Counted from the first letter of the stretch, positions 1-9,958 are shown. The stretch is DNA of 64,000 bases from an uncultured Anaerolineales bacterium (GCA_937135955.1 CAKZOB010000089.1:1-64000); one strand, 5' to 3'. Numbers and translations: made by a program. Notes: generated by a model from the letters alone, not told the origin.

Positions 1-2128
1 CCGGGTCAACCGCCTGCGGGTCTACGCCAAAGAGGTGCACACTGGCCCGCGTTGTCGTGCTGCCAGGGTCGCCGACAACGTGCATCAGCGTCAGCGCCCC
101 CCTCACAGCGGGCAACTGATCCCAGCGCACATCCTGCGCGTTGAGCTGCGCCGGATCGAAGGTGATGCGCGCGCTGCTGCCGACCTCTTCGCGGGCTGCT
201 GTCCAGGCTCCCCGGTCGCGCGTATCGGAAATGCTCAGCGAAGCCGTACCCAGCGCCAGGGTCATGATCAGCAGCAAGACCAGCATGGCGTAATGCCCCG
301 GATCGCGGGCGACGCGCCACACCGCCAGGGGCGCGGTCAGGTGACGGGTGCGCTGCACCACCCGCGAGATGATTTCCATCAGCCAGGGGAAGAGGCGCAT
401 CCAGACCATGCCCAGCCCCAGCACAATCCCAAACACGGCGGGCACCGTATCGAGCACGAAGACAGGCAGGTTGTAGTCGCCGACGACGTGGTAGCTGCCC
501 CGCTCGGCAGCAAAGCTACCTCTGGTCAGTTCCTCGCTGATCTGCCCAATCACTTCGCCGGGGGCCGCCAGCAGATTTTGCAGCAGCACGCCGAAGTCGC
601 CGCCCACTAGGTAGTACAACCGCAGGACGAACAGCACGCCCACCGCCAGCGCCACGATGTCCAGATAGTAGCGCAACCACCAGGGCGTTTCTTTGGGACG
701 CGAAGCGATCTGCTTGAGCCGCGCCAGGCTCCGACGCGCGGCGGGCACGGCAGGCCAGGTCAGGCGCAGGATGATCGGCACGGTGATCAGCGCGCTGAGC
801 ACATACGAAACAGCAGGGATGGATATAGCCCCCAGCGAACGCCCGCCCAACGCTTCGGCCAGCGGGCCGTATTGTTCCATCAGGCGCAGAAAAACCACGC
901 TCAGCAAGGGGCCGAGCGCGAACCCCAGCAGGGCCAACAGGGTCACGGTGACCAGTTGCATCAGCACCAGTTGCAGGGCACTGCCCCCCCGGCTGACGAT
1001 GGTGCTCCATTCCTGGCTTTGCTGTTCCAGCACCAGGGCGGTGGTGCTGGCCAGGTGCTGTGCCATCAGCCCAGCGATGAGCGCCGAAAAGGCGATGATC
1101 ACCAGTTCGTTATCGGCCACATCGCCCGCATAGTTCTCCAGCAAGGCGGTCAGGCCAGTCAACACGCGCAGGCTGGGATGATAGGCCCCCAGTCGGTTTT
1201 GCAACAGGGCCAGCCGTTGCCGGTAGTGGTGAATGTTGTCGGCGGTGATGACATCCGTGTTGGTAGCTATCACATAAAAATAGCGGTTGCCGGGCGTCAC
1301 GTTCGCCAGCCAGTCGTTGTACGCTTCTGGGACGGTGGCGAATCCGAAGTCGTAGCGCATCTGGCCGGGGGCAATCTCCACTTCTGCCCCATACAGGAAG
1401 TTGCGGTTACCTTCCCAGAACGGGTCTTGCGGATTTTGGGGTTCGACGATGCCCACAATCACCACGCTGGCAACATTGCCGCTGCCATCAAGCTGTTTGG
1501 TGCCCACCACAAAGCGCTGTCCCACTTCCAGGTTGGCCCGGCGAGCCACCTCAGCCGTGACCACGATCTCCACCTGCCCGCGGTTGTAGAGGCCGATCTG
1601 CCGCGCCTGCTGTTCGGCATCGCTCAGGCCGGTCGGGTCAACGGCGTCGGGCGGGGGGAGACGGACGGGCCAGCGCCCTTCCAGCAACGTCAGGCGGGCG
1701 GGCATGTCGCTGAAGGCATAGGGCTGGAAGGTGTGATCCAGCCGCGTCGAGCGCGCCGTCACCGGCTCGCCATAGCGGTACATGTAGCCGCCAGTCGCCA
1801 GGCCAGCGGCATCTACGCCGCCTTCCGTGGTGGGCGGGGTATAGTCGGCGCGGATGAAAAAGGTGTAATCCGTCGCCAGCGGCCCCAGTTCCCGGCTCGC
1901 CACTTTCAGCGCGGCGGGCGAGAGCGGCTCGTCCTGAATCACCAGGGTGATCTGCAAATCCTGCGGTGCGGCCTGCTCCAGCGCGAAGCGCAACCCCACG
2001 CCCGTCACCGCGCGGATATAGAATGGCCCCAGCGCGAAAAAGCCCGTCAGCAGGCAGATGGCCAGCAACAGAATGGCCAGCGAGCGCCATTCGCGGCGCA
2101 TACGTTTGAGGATCAAGCCCAGAGTCAT
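1..2128 (-). CDS. FtsX-like ABC transporter permease, C-terminus cut by window edge
   Basis: An uninterrupted minus-strand frame runs from an ATG at 2128 to the left edge, giving about 709 residues without a stop. The protein starts MTLGLILKRMRREWRS, followed by a membrane helix at about residues 17-37 and a large extracytoplasmic segment of about 300 residues. Helix clusters follow near 340-430 and again near 490-640. This is the layout of MacB/FtsX-type permeases, which couple an ATPase to periplasmic or extracellular work such as lipoprotein release. It lies 30 bp behind the next permease and is probably co-transcribed with it. No ATPase gene is visible; it may lie left of the window. Substrate unknown. 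Confidence 0.8.
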   Translation of the reverse strand, partial: MTLGLILKRMRREWRSLAILLLAICLLTGFFALGPFYIRAVTGVGLRFALEQAAPQDLQITLVIQDEPLSPAALKVASRELGPLATDYTFFIRADYTPPTTEGGVDAAGLATGGYMYRYGEPVTARSTRLDHTFQPYAFSDMPARLTLLEGRWPVRLPPPDAVDPTGLSDAEQQARQIGLYNRGQVEIVVTAEVARRANLEVGQRFVVGTKQLDGSGNVASVVIVGIVEPQNPQDPFWEGNRNFLYGAEVEIAPGQMRYDFGFATVPEAYNDWLANVTPGNRYFYVIATNTDVITADNIHHYRQRLALLQNRLGAYHPSLRVLTGLTALLENYAGDVADNELVIIAFSALIAGLMAQHLASTTALVLEQQSQEWSTIVSRGGSALQLVLMQLVTVTLLALLGFALGPLLSVVFLRLMEQYGPLAEALGGRSLGAISIPAVSYVLSALITVPIILRLTWPAVPAARRSLARLKQIASRPKETPWWLRYYLDIVALAVGVLFVLRLYYLVGGDFGVLLQNLLAAPGEVIGQISEELTRGSFAAERGSYHVVGDYNLPVFVLDTVPAVFGIVLGLGMVWMRLFPWLMEIISRVVQRTRHLTAPLAVWRVARDPGHYAMLVLLLIMTLALGTASLSISDTRDRGAWTAAREEVGSSARITFDPAQLNAQDVRWDQLPAVRGALTLMHVVGDPGSTTTRASVHLFGVDPQAVDP

Positions 2129-2158
2129 GCCGTCACAGTCCTGCCCACGTTGCCCCGC

Positions 2159-5100
2159 CTACTCATCGCCCAGGCGCAGCGTGCGCGCCAGCGACAGTTG
2201 CCGCACCAGCAACAGGCTGGAGCCGAGCACCAGCCCCAGCGTGACCAGCAACAGCAGCGCGTATTCCAGCAGGCGTTGCGTCTCCACGCGCATGACGAAT
2301 GGCGGGATGACACCTTCGCCCGCCGCGCCCAACGCCAGCGTTGGCACCACCTGCGAGGCGAGCAGCCAGCCCAACACAGCGCCCAGCGTCACCGCCACGC
2401 CCATCACAAAGACCTGTTCCAGCGCCAGGGCCAGCACCACGCGCAGGGACGACAGCCCCAGCGCCCGCAGCACGCCGAATTCGGTGCGGCGGGCCTGCGC
2501 CGTCAGACCGGCGTAGGTCAGCAAGCCGACGATGCTCAGCGCCAGCGCCATGATGAAGGCCAGATACATCAGCCCCAGCAAGCCCAACGCCAGCGGATCG
2601 GTGTTGAGCCGACTCAATTCGTCCGCCAGCGTCACTTCGCCCAGCACAACCGCCGCGCCTTCATCCAGCGAACGGACGAACGCGGCCACTTCGCTCTTGT
2701 CGTGCGCATCTACGCCGTCGCCCAGCCGCAGCCAGACCTCGTCCGGGTAAAAGGCGGCGCTGGGCCGGCGGTTCAGCCGGTAGAGCAGTTCGCGCACGTC
2801 TACCACGATGAACGAATCCCCCTTGGGGTCGTTGAGTGTCGGCGCGCGGTCGAACAGCGAAGGATAATAGTCGGTCACCTGCACGGCGCGGAACTGCACG
2901 CTGCTGCCGCCGATGCCCGGCAACGTAAACGGCGCGGCATCCAGCCCCCATGTCAGGCCGTTTTCGCTCTGCACGCGGCGGCTGACCACGGCATCGATTG
3001 GCCCCAGGTCAGGGTAATTGAGCAGCACGCCCACCGTCGAACGCTGCGCATCCTGTTGCCAGGTGACATAAAGCGCGTCGCCGCGTTCGCCAGTCACCTG
3101 CCAGCCGGGCGAGGCGTCGCCCTCGGCCAGCGCGCCGCTGTCGTAGCGGAATTCCCAGGCGCGGTCGGCAAAGACCCGCCACGGTGTTGCTGAGTTGTCT
3201 GCCCCGATCAACGTCATGTCGGCCAGGGTCAGGCGCATACCTCGTTCGCCGCGCGCGCTGGGGCTGCGGTATTGCCAGTAGAAAGAGACCAGGTTGAGCG
3301 GGGCGACGGGCGCATATTCCAGCGCGAACAGGTCGGCTTCGCAGTAGACCCAACCGGTAGTCACGAACCCCGCCGCGCCCAGGCCCGGCGTATCCTGCCC
3401 CACCCGCACATACTCGACCTCGACCGGCCTGACCGGCACCCGCACCCACGCCCCCGCCGCATCCAGCAGGCGCAGCCATAGCTCGGTGCGCTGCACCAGG
3501 CGGCCCACGTCGGCGCGATAGATACCCTCGCTGCCGGGGCGGAACGACTGCACTTCGAAGCGCACCCATAGCCCAATACGCGCTGGCACGCCGGGCAGAG
3601 TCTCGCCACGCGGCGGCAGGGAGGGCGCGCCACCGGGCGCGCGCGGCGAATAGACCGGCCCCAGGTCGCTCCGCCAGTAGAGCGTCTGCCCGAAAGTATC
3701 GGGATCAATAGCCAGGATGCTGCCGCGCAGGTCACCGGCCAGGCTGGTGCTGAGATTGGTATTGCGCACGCGGAAGGCGGTGCTGGCCGCCACGACTCCC
3801 TCGTGCGCCAGATAGGCGTCGGCGGGGCGGGCGCGGTTGACGTTGAGCGCCGTGTCGCGCTCGGTCAGGCGCACGTCGGTGCCCACCAGGTAACGCGCCT
3901 GATCGCTGTGACTGTTGGCGAGTGTGGCGCGGAAGCTGGTGGCAAACCAGCCCGTGCCCACCGCCAGCGCCAGCAGAAAGGTGATGCGCCCATAGTGCAC
4001 CGGTTCGCGGCTGAGCTGCCAGCCCGCCAGCGCACCCAGCAAGCCGCGCCGGGCAGCGGTCAGGCGCGCCGCCAGCAACGCCAGCGTCGGGAAGGCGCGC
4101 AGGGCCAGGCTGCCCAGCGCCACGAAGAGCAAGGCGGGCGCGGCCAGCATCAGCGGGTCGGCCTGTTTGTCGCCCAGGGTGGTGTCGCTGAGCGGCGACC
4201 CCTGTTGCACCAACGCCCACAGCGCCACCAGCGCGACGAGCGCCACCACTACGTCGAGATAGAAGCGTTGCCACCAGTGTTGGCGTTCGCTGCGCGCCGC
4301 CGCGCCGCCCGCCAACACCAACGGCATCCGCAGCACCGGCAACAGGGAGAGCATCAGCGCCAGGAAGGTGATCAGCGCAGCCAGCCCGGCGGTGCCGAAG
4401 GTCGCCGGTGTGAGCGGCAGGGGGAATTCCTGGGTACCGGCCACGCTCGGCCCCAGCGCCGTCAACAACGCCTGCGCCAGAAACGGCGCGATCAGCGCCG
4501 CCGCAGTGCAGATCACCAGCGCCTCGATGCCGCGCAGCAAGACGATCTGACTGTCCCACGCCCCCCGGCTTTGCAGCATGGCGATCTCGCGACGCTCGCT
4601 GCGGCGCACCAGGGCCGCCGTCGCCACCACGAAGAAGAGCACCAGCGCGCCCACCTGCCCCAGCAGGATGGCGAACGGCACGCCCAGCAATGCCTGTTCG
4701 TCGGCGTAGTCGCGCAGGATGCCGTCATCGCGCTCTTTGTGGATAACGTCGTAGTCTATCAGGCGGGTGTGATAATTGAAGCCCAGGTCCTGGCGGGCGG
4801 TCTGATTGGGAGTCGTCGGCGCTTCCAGCGTGAAGGTCGCCCGCATGTCGCGTTCGAAGTCTCGCAACGCCGCGCGCGCCCGATCAATGCGCGCATAAGG
4901 CAGATTGTCGTGTGCGAACAGCACGCGCCAGCCGATGCGCGTCGGTGTATCCGGCAAGAATTCGGTGGCAATGCGGAAAAGCGCCGTTTCGGTGGTGAGG
5001 GCGGCGAAATCGTAGTCCCACAGCCCCGCCCCACTGCTGCGATCCAGCAGGCGAATGGGCGAAGGGGCCAGCCAAAATGGATCGCTCTCGTCCAGCGGCG

Positions 5101-5830
5101 CGATCACGCCCACAATGCGCGCGGTGATCGGGCGGCTGCTGGGGTGCCCGCCGCCAGTATTGCCCTCGGCGTCCATGCCCTGATCCAGCAAGACGACTGT
5201 ATCGGCGGCCAGATTCAGTTCATTGGCCACCGTCAGCCCGATGGCGATCTCGATGTCCTCGCCGCCCGCGGGCGTGTCCTGCGGCAGGCGTCCGTCTACC
5301 AGGCGCACGCGCCCCGTCCAGCCGCTGTAGTAGCCCACGCGAGCGCGCACGCCAGTCAGCGGCACGAACTCCCCGCTGCCCGCGTCGCGCAGGGCAACGC
5401 CGGTCGCTTCGGCCTCCCCGAAGAAGACCACTTCGTCCGCCCAGCCCGCGATGACGCTCAGATCGCGGGCCACCAGCGCGCGCACGGCTTCGGTGGACTG
5501 CACGGCTTTGTCTATCAGCGTGCTGCCGTCGGCCCACTGCGTGTTGGCCCGCAGGCTGATATACGCCGAGACATGCACGTCGCGCGGCGGCTCTTCCGCC
5601 AGGCGCTGCGTCATGCCCACCTGCGCCACCGCCGTGGTGTAGAGCGGCACCAGCGCGCCGATAGACGCCGTCAGCACCGCGCCGGCGACGATCGTCAGCA
5701 GCGAGCGCCATTGCGTGATCAGCCGTGCCAGCGCCAGATGGAGCGCAAAACGAACAGGGGTGCGCCGCAGTTCCCGCCAGCCTTCGAGGGTGCGGCGTAT
5801 CCAGCGCGAAGAACGACGACGGTTATTCAC
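2159..5830 (-). CDS. Large FtsX-like ABC transporter permease (1223 aa)
   Basis: This membrane protein has an N-terminal basic stretch and a helix near residues 42-62 (LLTIVAGAVLTASIGALVPL). A long extracytoplasmic region follows. A first FtsX-type helix group lies at about 380-500, with the charged loop RRSERREIAMLQSRGA, and a second at about 1060-1215, containing RRTEFGVLRALGLS. These two loops are typical of FtsX/MacB permeases. The extracytoplasmic insert is far larger than in E. coli FtsX (352 aa). It is the first gene of a two-permease unit with the downstream partner 30 bp away. Substrate and partner ATPase cannot be told from this window. Confidence 0.82.
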   Translation of the reverse strand: MNNRRRSSRWIRRTLEGWRELRRTPVRFALHLALARLITQWRSLLTIVAGAVLTASIGALVPLYTTAVAQVGMTQRLAEEPPRDVHVSAYISLRANTQWADGSTLIDKAVQSTEAVRALVARDLSVIAGWADEVVFFGEAEATGVALRDAGSGEFVPLTGVRARVGYYSGWTGRVRLVDGRLPQDTPAGGEDIEIAIGLTVANELNLAADTVVLLDQGMDAEGNTGGGHPSSRPITARIVGVIAPLDESDPFWLAPSPIRLLDRSSGAGLWDYDFAALTTETALFRIATEFLPDTPTRIGWRVLFAHDNLPYARIDRARAALRDFERDMRATFTLEAPTTPNQTARQDLGFNYHTRLIDYDVIHKERDDGILRDYADEQALLGVPFAILLGQVGALVLFFVVATAALVRRSERREIAMLQSRGAWDSQIVLLRGIEALVICTAAALIAPFLAQALLTALGPSVAGTQEFPLPLTPATFGTAGLAALITFLALMLSLLPVLRMPLVLAGGAAARSERQHWWQRFYLDVVVALVALVALWALVQQGSPLSDTTLGDKQADPLMLAAPALLFVALGSLALRAFPTLALLAARLTAARRGLLGALAGWQLSREPVHYGRITFLLALAVGTGWFATSFRATLANSHSDQARYLVGTDVRLTERDTALNVNRARPADAYLAHEGVVAASTAFRVRNTNLSTSLAGDLRGSILAIDPDTFGQTLYWRSDLGPVYSPRAPGGAPSLPPRGETLPGVPARIGLWVRFEVQSFRPGSEGIYRADVGRLVQRTELWLRLLDAAGAWVRVPVRPVEVEYVRVGQDTPGLGAAGFVTTGWVYCEADLFALEYAPVAPLNLVSFYWQYRSPSARGERGMRLTLADMTLIGADNSATPWRVFADRAWEFRYDSGALAEGDASPGWQVTGERGDALYVTWQQDAQRSTVGVLLNYPDLGPIDAVVSRRVQSENGLTWGLDAAPFTLPGIGGSSVQFRAVQVTDYYPSLFDRAPTLNDPKGDSFIVVDVRELLYRLNRRPSAAFYPDEVWLRLGDGVDAHDKSEVAAFVRSLDEGAAVVLGEVTLADELSRLNTDPLALGLLGLMYLAFIMALALSIVGLLTYAGLTAQARRTEFGVLRALGLSSLRVVLALALEQVFVMGVAVTLGAVLGWLLASQVVPTLALGAAGEGVIPPFVMRVETQRLLEYALLLLVTLGLVLGSSLLLVRQLSLARTLRLGDE

Positions 5831-5869
5831 AGAGCTTCCTCAAAGGCGGTCTTCAGAGGCCATTTGATA

Positions 5870-5970
5870 CCCCCTCACTCCGGCGCTGTGCGCCATCTCT
5901 CTCCCTCAATGGGGCGAGAGGGAAAACCTGGCCTGTTTCTCCTTTGCCCCTCAGAGGAGGGTTGAGGGGG
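5870..5970. repeat. Palindrome-bounded intergenic repeat
   Basis: The segment starts with CCCCCTCACTCC and ends with GTTGAGGGGG, an inverted pair bounding about 100 bp. Inside is a C/T-rich run and a GGGGCGAGAGGG motif like those of the other intergenic elements in the window. The rest of the gap 5831-6404 contains no gene. It holds the divergent promoters described separately and a long S1-gene leader. Confidence 0.4.
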
Positions 5971-6096
5971 CTTTTCAAACGGTCTTCAGCCTGTACCTCG
6001 CCAACCCTGGCATACTCGCCAGCGATTATGGATGTTGCTTCGTCATTTATACGCACTTGCGGGCGCAGAATGTCACTGCCAATCCCAGGCCGCGCT

Positions 6097-6125
6097 ATTG
6101 TAGCGTATGCGCTGCGGCCTGTAGA
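6097..6125 (-). promoter_or_regulatory. Possible promoter for the FtsX permease pair
   Basis: On the minus strand TCTACA is followed after 17 bp by TACAAT. The spacing is ideal and the -35 matches 4 of 6 consensus bases. Transcription would start near 6090, leaving a 260-nt leader before the ATG at 5830. Confidence 0.3.
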
Positions 6126-6202
6126 GATCGAATCATCCCAGCACATCCTATCATGTCATCATTACAACTATTGATTTTGCTCCAAATTGAACAATTAGCT
6201 GC

Positions 6203-6231
6203 TTGTTGTAGCAGGCCTGTCAGGATATACT
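6203..6231 (+). promoter_or_regulatory. Sigma70-type promoter for first S1 gene
   Basis: TTGTTG at 6203-6208, a 17-bp spacer and TATACT at 6226-6231. It lies in a locally AT-rich stretch. The predicted leader before the ATG at 6405 is about 165 nt. Confidence 0.6.
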
Positions 6232-6404
6232 AAGTGTAATGGCGCATGCAGTGGAACACCGTCATGGTGATCCCCTCAGCTTTTGACAGGTGCAGGTTTT
6301 CACGCTGTGGTAGCAGCCTCCTGCCGGGCATGGCACGTAAACCGGCTGTGCCGGGTAGCGCTGTCTACGTGGTCAAACTTCCCAACATAAGGTGGTAGCA
6401 AAGC

Positions 6405-7646
6405 ATGGACTTCGAGGACAACAAGAAGCCAACGCCCCCGCCCCAGGAGCCAGCCCCTGCGGAGGGGGAAACAGGTGAAAGCTTCCTAGAAATGCTGGAA
6501 GCATCGTTCGACTACGAGCCGCCTCATCGCGGCGAGATCCGCAATGCCGTCATCCTGCAGATCGAGCCGAACGAGATCATCGTTGATCTGGGAGCCAAGC
6601 AAGACGGTATCGTCACCGCGCAAGACCTAGAGCGGCTCGACCCAGAGTACCGTCGCTCGCTGAAAGTGGGCCAGACAGTGCCGGTCTATGTGCTCAACCC
6701 GAGCGGCGTGGAGAATAACCTGATCGTGTCTATCAACATGGGCCTGCAACAGTACGACTGGGACGCAGCCCGTGCTCTGCTGGAAAAAGACGAGGTCGTC
6801 GAGGTCACCGTCACCGGTCACAACCGCGGCGGCGTGCTGGTGCGCTGGCGTTCGCTCGAAGGGTTCATCCCCTCGTCGCACATGGTCACCGTCAGCGCCG
6901 GCCTGCAGGGCAATGAACGCCGCGACGCCCTCAACGAACTGGTGGGCAAGAACCTGGGCGTGAAGGTGATCGAGGTAGATCAAGATCGCCGCCGCCTGAT
7001 TTTTTCGGAGCGCGAGGCGCAGCGCGAATGGCGGGCGCAGCAGAAAGCGCGCCTGTTGGCCACCCTCAACGAGGGCGATGTGGTGCGCGGCGTGGTCACC
7101 GGCCTGCGCGACTTTGGCGCGTTCGTCAACCTGGGCGGCGCAGACGGCCTGATTCACGTCAGCGAGCTGGCCTGGCACCGCGTGGATCACCCTCGCGATG
7201 TGCTGAAAGTGGGCGACGAGATTGATGTCTACGTCCTGAGCCTCGACCGCGACACCAACCGCATTGCGCTCAGCCGCAAGCGCCTGTTGCCCGATCCCTG
7301 GGACGATGCCCTGGAGCGCTATCACGAAGGGATGCTGGTCGAAGGCACAGTGACCAACGTGGTGGACTTCGGCGCGTTCATCGCCCTCGACGACGGGCTG
7401 GAAGGGCTGCTGCACCTCAGCGAAATGGGCGACGGCACGCTCAAAGAACCCTACAGCTACGTCAAGAAAGGCGACCGCCTGCAACTGCGCATCAGCCGCC
7501 TGGAACCCGATCAGCGGCGCGTGGGCTTCACGCAGCGCTGGGGCATTGGTCCGCAGGAAGCGCCCGCTGAAGAAGCCGCGCCAGAAGAAGACGAATCATC
7601 TGCCGAAGAGAGCGCCGATCACGACGAGTCCGCTGCAGAGGCGTGA
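6405..7646 (+). CDS. S1 RNA-binding domain protein, ribosomal protein S1-like (copy 1)
   Basis: A 413-residue protein with four consecutive S1/OB-fold repeats at about residues 41-111, 128-200, 223-291 and 308-378. The third carries the standard [22 protein letters not shown] signature. S1-domain proteins of this layout bind mRNA and act as ribosomal protein S1 or as related translation factors. The C-terminal 30 residues are strongly acidic (Glu/Asp/Ser/Ala). AAGGTGG nine bases before the ATG supports the start. A very similar protein follows at 8022, so this is a tandem duplication. E. coli S1 has six repeats; four is common outside Proteobacteria. Which copy is the true ribosomal S1 cannot be settled here. 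Confidence 0.85.
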   Translation: MDFEDNKKPTPPPQEPAPAEGETGESFLEMLEASFDYEPPHRGEIRNAVILQIEPNEIIVDLGAKQDGIVTAQDLERLDPEYRRSLKVGQTVPVYVLNPSGVENNLIVSINMGLQQYDWDAARALLEKDEVVEVTVTGHNRGGVLVRWRSLEGFIPSSHMVTVSAGLQGNERRDALNELVGKNLGVKVIEVDQDRRRLIFSEREAQREWRAQQKARLLATLNEGDVVRGVVTGLRDFGAFVNLGGADGLIHVSELAWHRVDHPRDVLKVGDEIDVYVLSLDRDTNRIALSRKRLLPDPWDDALERYHEGMLVEGTVTNVVDFGAFIALDDGLEGLLHLSEMGDGTLKEPYSYVKKGDRLQLRISRLEPDQRRVGFTQRWGIGPQEAPAEEAAPEEDESSAEESADHDESAAEA

Positions 7647-7775
7647 TCGGCTCGCTTCGCTGCATGCGCCCCACAAGCAGAGCAGGCGAACCATCCCGCC
7701 AGGGTTGGGAGGGTGGGTGTGTGTTGCGCCTGAGCCCGGGCGGACAGTAGTTAGTGAGCTTCTATTACAAAAGGT

Positions 7776-7804
7776 TTGACAAACGCGATCCCCCCCGTTA
7801 TAAT
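7776..7804 (+). promoter_or_regulatory. Perfect consensus sigma70 promoter for second S1 gene
   Basis: TTGACA at 7776-7781, exactly 17 bp, then TATAAT at 7799-7804: both hexamers are full consensus. The spacer ends in a C-rich run. Transcription should start near 7811, giving a leader of about 210 nt before the ATG at 8022. Confidence 0.85.
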
Positions 7805-7931
7805 GCTGCCGACTTGATGGAAGGGGGGCGCGCCGCGCTGCGAAGCCACGTGCGAGCGTTGAGTTGTCTTGAGGGTGCATCATCAGACGCTTGGGCGGGT
7901 GATGCCAGCGCAGCACGCTGCTACACAGATC

Positions 7932-7966
7932 GCCGGTGCCGACCTGCAGGGTTGAGCCGGCTTTTT
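7932..7966 (+). promoter_or_regulatory. Leader hairpin with T-run, possible attenuator
   Basis: Within the leader of the second S1 gene, GCCGG pairs with CCGGC, and an inner CGACC/GGGTTG pairing closes a TGCA-containing loop. TTTTT follows directly. The shape resembles an intrinsic terminator between promoter and gene, which would suit attenuation or autoregulation. That role is inference. Confidence 0.4.
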
Positions 7967-8021
7967 GTTGCCCATCCACAGGTCAAAAAATTACGACCCT
8001 CGGGGGCTAGTTGCAGGAATC

Positions 8022-9254
8022 ATGATCGACAGAACACAATCTCACATTGACGCGGCGCAAGCCGACGGGGATTTCCTGGCTCTGCTGGAGGAATCCTTCG
8101 CAGTCGAACAGCCCGTGCGCGGCGACATCGTCATGGGCGTCATTCAGTCCATTGATAGCATGGGCATGTTGGTAGACCTGGGCATGAAGCGCGATGGCGT
8201 AGTGCCCCGTAACGATCTGGAACGGCTGGGCGAAGACATGCATTTCGCCGTCGGCGACCGTGTGCCGGTGATGATCGTGCGTGCCGAAGACGAGGATGGC
8301 AACCTGATCGTGTCGGTCGCCCAGGCCAAGCAGAACGAAGACTGGCTGCGTGCCGAAGAGCTGATGAACAGCGAAGAAGTCTGGGAAGGCGTGGTGGCCG
8401 ACGCCAACCGCGGCGGCTTGATCGTGCCCTTCGGCAATCTGCGCGGCTTCGTGCCCGCCAGCCATGTCTCCAACCTGCCGCGCGGCCTCAACGAAGAGGA
8501 GCGCACCCAGTACCTGCAGGGCATGGTCGGGCAGCCAATCACCGTCAAGGTGATCGAGGTCAACCGCCGCCGTCGCCGTCTGGTGCTCAGTCAGCGCGAA
8601 GCGCAACGCGAAGTGCGCGACGCGCACAAGAACGAACTGCTCTCCGAACTGCAAGAAGGCGAGATTCGCCGCGGTGTGGTCAGTGGCCTGCGCGACTTCG
8701 GCGCGTTCGTAGACCTGGGCGGAGCCGACGGTCTGATCCACATCAGCGAACTGGCCTGGCACCGCGTCAAGCACCCGCGCGAAGTGCTCAAGGTCGGTCA
8801 GGAAGTCGAAGTCTACGTGCTGCGCCTGGATCAGGAAGGCCGCCGCATCGGGCTATCGCTCAAGCGCCTGCAGCCCAACCCCTGGACGCAGGTGGACGAG
8901 CTGTATCATGTCGGGCAGGTTGTCGAGGGCGTGGTCAGCCGCGTGACGCAGTTTGGCGCGTTCGTGAGCATGGAGCCGGGCATCGAAGCGCTGCTGCACG
9001 CCAGTCAGATTGCCGACCCCGCGCCCGAAAACCCCGCCGAACTGTTGCACGAGGGGCAGGTCATCCAGGCCCGCATCATCAGCATCGAGCCGCACCGTCA
9101 GCGCCTGGGCCTGAGCCTGCGCGACCTGGATAGCCCGGCTTCCGCAGACGAAGAAAGCGAAATTGAGGCTGGTCAAACTGCGCCGGAGGCGGTAGAATCA
9201 GACGGCGTGGAACCGGAGGCCGAGCAAGAAACGAGCGCGGAGATCGCAGAATAG
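8022..9254 (+). CDS. S1 RNA-binding domain protein, ribosomal protein S1-like (copy 2)
   Basis: A 410-residue paralogue of the preceding gene with four S1 repeats. The third again has the [21 protein letters not shown] core almost unchanged. The region after each second repeat, with REAQRE, and the ELAWHRV stretch are shared nearly word for word between copies. The tail from about residue 375 is Glu-rich. The ATG at 8022 is preceded by GCAGGAAT; an in-frame ATG at 7965 lies inside the leader hairpin zone and lacks a ribosome site. The gene has its own consensus promoter and a strong terminator, so it is expressed independently of copy 1. Likely a ribosome-associated mRNA-binding factor. Confidence 0.87.
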   Translation: MIDRTQSHIDAAQADGDFLALLEESFAVEQPVRGDIVMGVIQSIDSMGMLVDLGMKRDGVVPRNDLERLGEDMHFAVGDRVPVMIVRAEDEDGNLIVSVAQAKQNEDWLRAEELMNSEEVWEGVVADANRGGLIVPFGNLRGFVPASHVSNLPRGLNEEERTQYLQGMVGQPITVKVIEVNRRRRRLVLSQREAQREVRDAHKNELLSELQEGEIRRGVVSGLRDFGAFVDLGGADGLIHISELAWHRVKHPREVLKVGQEVEVYVLRLDQEGRRIGLSLKRLQPNPWTQVDELYHVGQVVEGVVSRVTQFGAFVSMEPGIEALLHASQIADPAPENPAELLHEGQVIQARIISIEPHRQRLGLSLRDLDSPASADEESEIEAGQTAPEAVESDGVEPEAEQETSAEIAE

Positions 9255-9280
9255 CAGGCTATCGCGCGTCAGAAGTTCAC

Positions 9281-9308
9281 AAGGCAGGTTCTCACAACCT
9301 GCCTTTTT
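9281..9308 (+). terminator. Intrinsic terminator after S1 copy 2
   Basis: A perfect 10-bp stem AAGGCAGGTT/AACCTGCCTT with loop CTCAC, running into a T-tract. Confidence 0.92.
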
Positions 9309-9353
9309 GGTTCGGTTTCCACGCTATCCTGAACAAGAGGGGAGGTGAACTGC

Positions 9354-9554
9354 GTGGCTCATGTCGAATTGCAGCCTGGCGAGTCGCAGGAGCAGTTGCT
9401 GAAGCGTTTTCGCAAAAGCGTTGCCAAGAGCGGCATCCTCAGCACTGTCCGGCGTAAGCGCTGGTACGTCTCCAAGAGCGAACTGCGCCGCATTCAGAAG
9501 AAGAAAGCGATCCGCCGTGCCCGCCGCAAGCAGCGCAAGCAGGGCCAATCCTAG
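9354..9554 (+). CDS. rpsU: 30S ribosomal protein S21
   Basis: A 66-residue, very basic protein beginning MAHVELQPGESQEQLLKRF, followed by the RRKRWYVSKSELRRIQKKKA segment and an Arg/Lys-rich end. This is the bS21 pattern: helical, Arg-rich, bound to the 30S platform near the 16S 3' end. I choose the GTG at 9354 because GAGGGGAGGTG ends about seven bases before it. The in-frame GTG at 9345 overlaps this ribosome site. It sits between two intrinsic terminators, so it is a single-gene transcript unless read through from upstream. Confidence 0.93.
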   Translation: MAHVELQPGESQEQLLKRFRKSVAKSGILSTVRRKRWYVSKSELRRIQKKKAIRRARRKQRKQGQS

Positions 9555-9565
9555 CTCTCACGAGT

Positions 9566-9589
9566 CGGCGTCCGGCACGCCGGGTTTTT
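9566..9589 (+). terminator. Intrinsic terminator after rpsU
   Basis: CGGCGT pairs with ACGCCG around the loop CCGGC, followed by GGTTTTT. Confidence 0.75.
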
Positions 9590-9627
9590 CTGGGTGTGCG
9601 GAGTAGAGAAAAGTACGTACACAGGCT

Positions 9628-9888
9628 ATGGCCAAACGCTCTGACGATAAGCTCGAAGTCGAAGGCACGGTAGTCGAAGCCTTGCCCAACACGCAGTTCA
9701 TGGTCGAACTGGAAAACGGGCACCGGGTACTGGCCTATCTCTCCGGCAAGATGCGCAAGTACTACATCCGCATCCTGCTGGGCGATAAGGTGCGCGTAGA
9801 GCTGACCCCCTACGATCTGACGCGAGGGCGCATCACCTACCGCTACCGTCGGCGCGGCGAAATGGCCGAAGACTTCGAGGAAGAATAG
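9628..9888 (+). CDS. infA: Translation initiation factor IF-1
   Basis: An 86-residue OB-fold protein. It contains the IF-1 hallmarks [20 protein letters not shown] near the N-terminus, [20 protein letters not shown] in the middle, and [21 protein letters not shown] near the end. IF-1 binds the 30S A site during initiation. It is longer than E. coli IF-1 (72 aa) by a C-terminal [13 protein letters not shown] tail. The ribosome site before the ATG is weak. The position beside rpsU and the S1 genes makes this a translation cluster. It ends at a strong hairpin terminator. Confidence 0.95.
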   Translation: MAKRSDDKLEVEGTVVEALPNTQFMVELENGHRVLAYLSGKMRKYYIRILLGDKVRVELTPYDLTRGRITYRYRRRGEMAEDFEEE

Positions 9889-9958
9889 CATTCGGCTGGC
9901 CCGGTTCATCTCTTTGCCTCGGTAAACCTGTGCGGCACCAGAGGCGTGTTTGCTTTGG

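Noticed and set aside
6-610. Small frames at the left edge on both strands
   Set aside because: They overlap the open frame of the truncated FtsX permease and have no features of their own.
872-3193. Long plus-strand open frame (about 770 codons) opposite the FtsX genes
   Set aside because: Composition is rich in His, Gln, Arg and Ala without domains. The minus-strand frames encode clear permeases over the same DNA, so this is a high-GC shadow.
3803-5965. Long plus-strand open frame opposite the second FtsX gene
   Set aside because: Same Gln/Arg/His-rich shadow composition, no ribosome site, fully covered by a real gene on the other strand.
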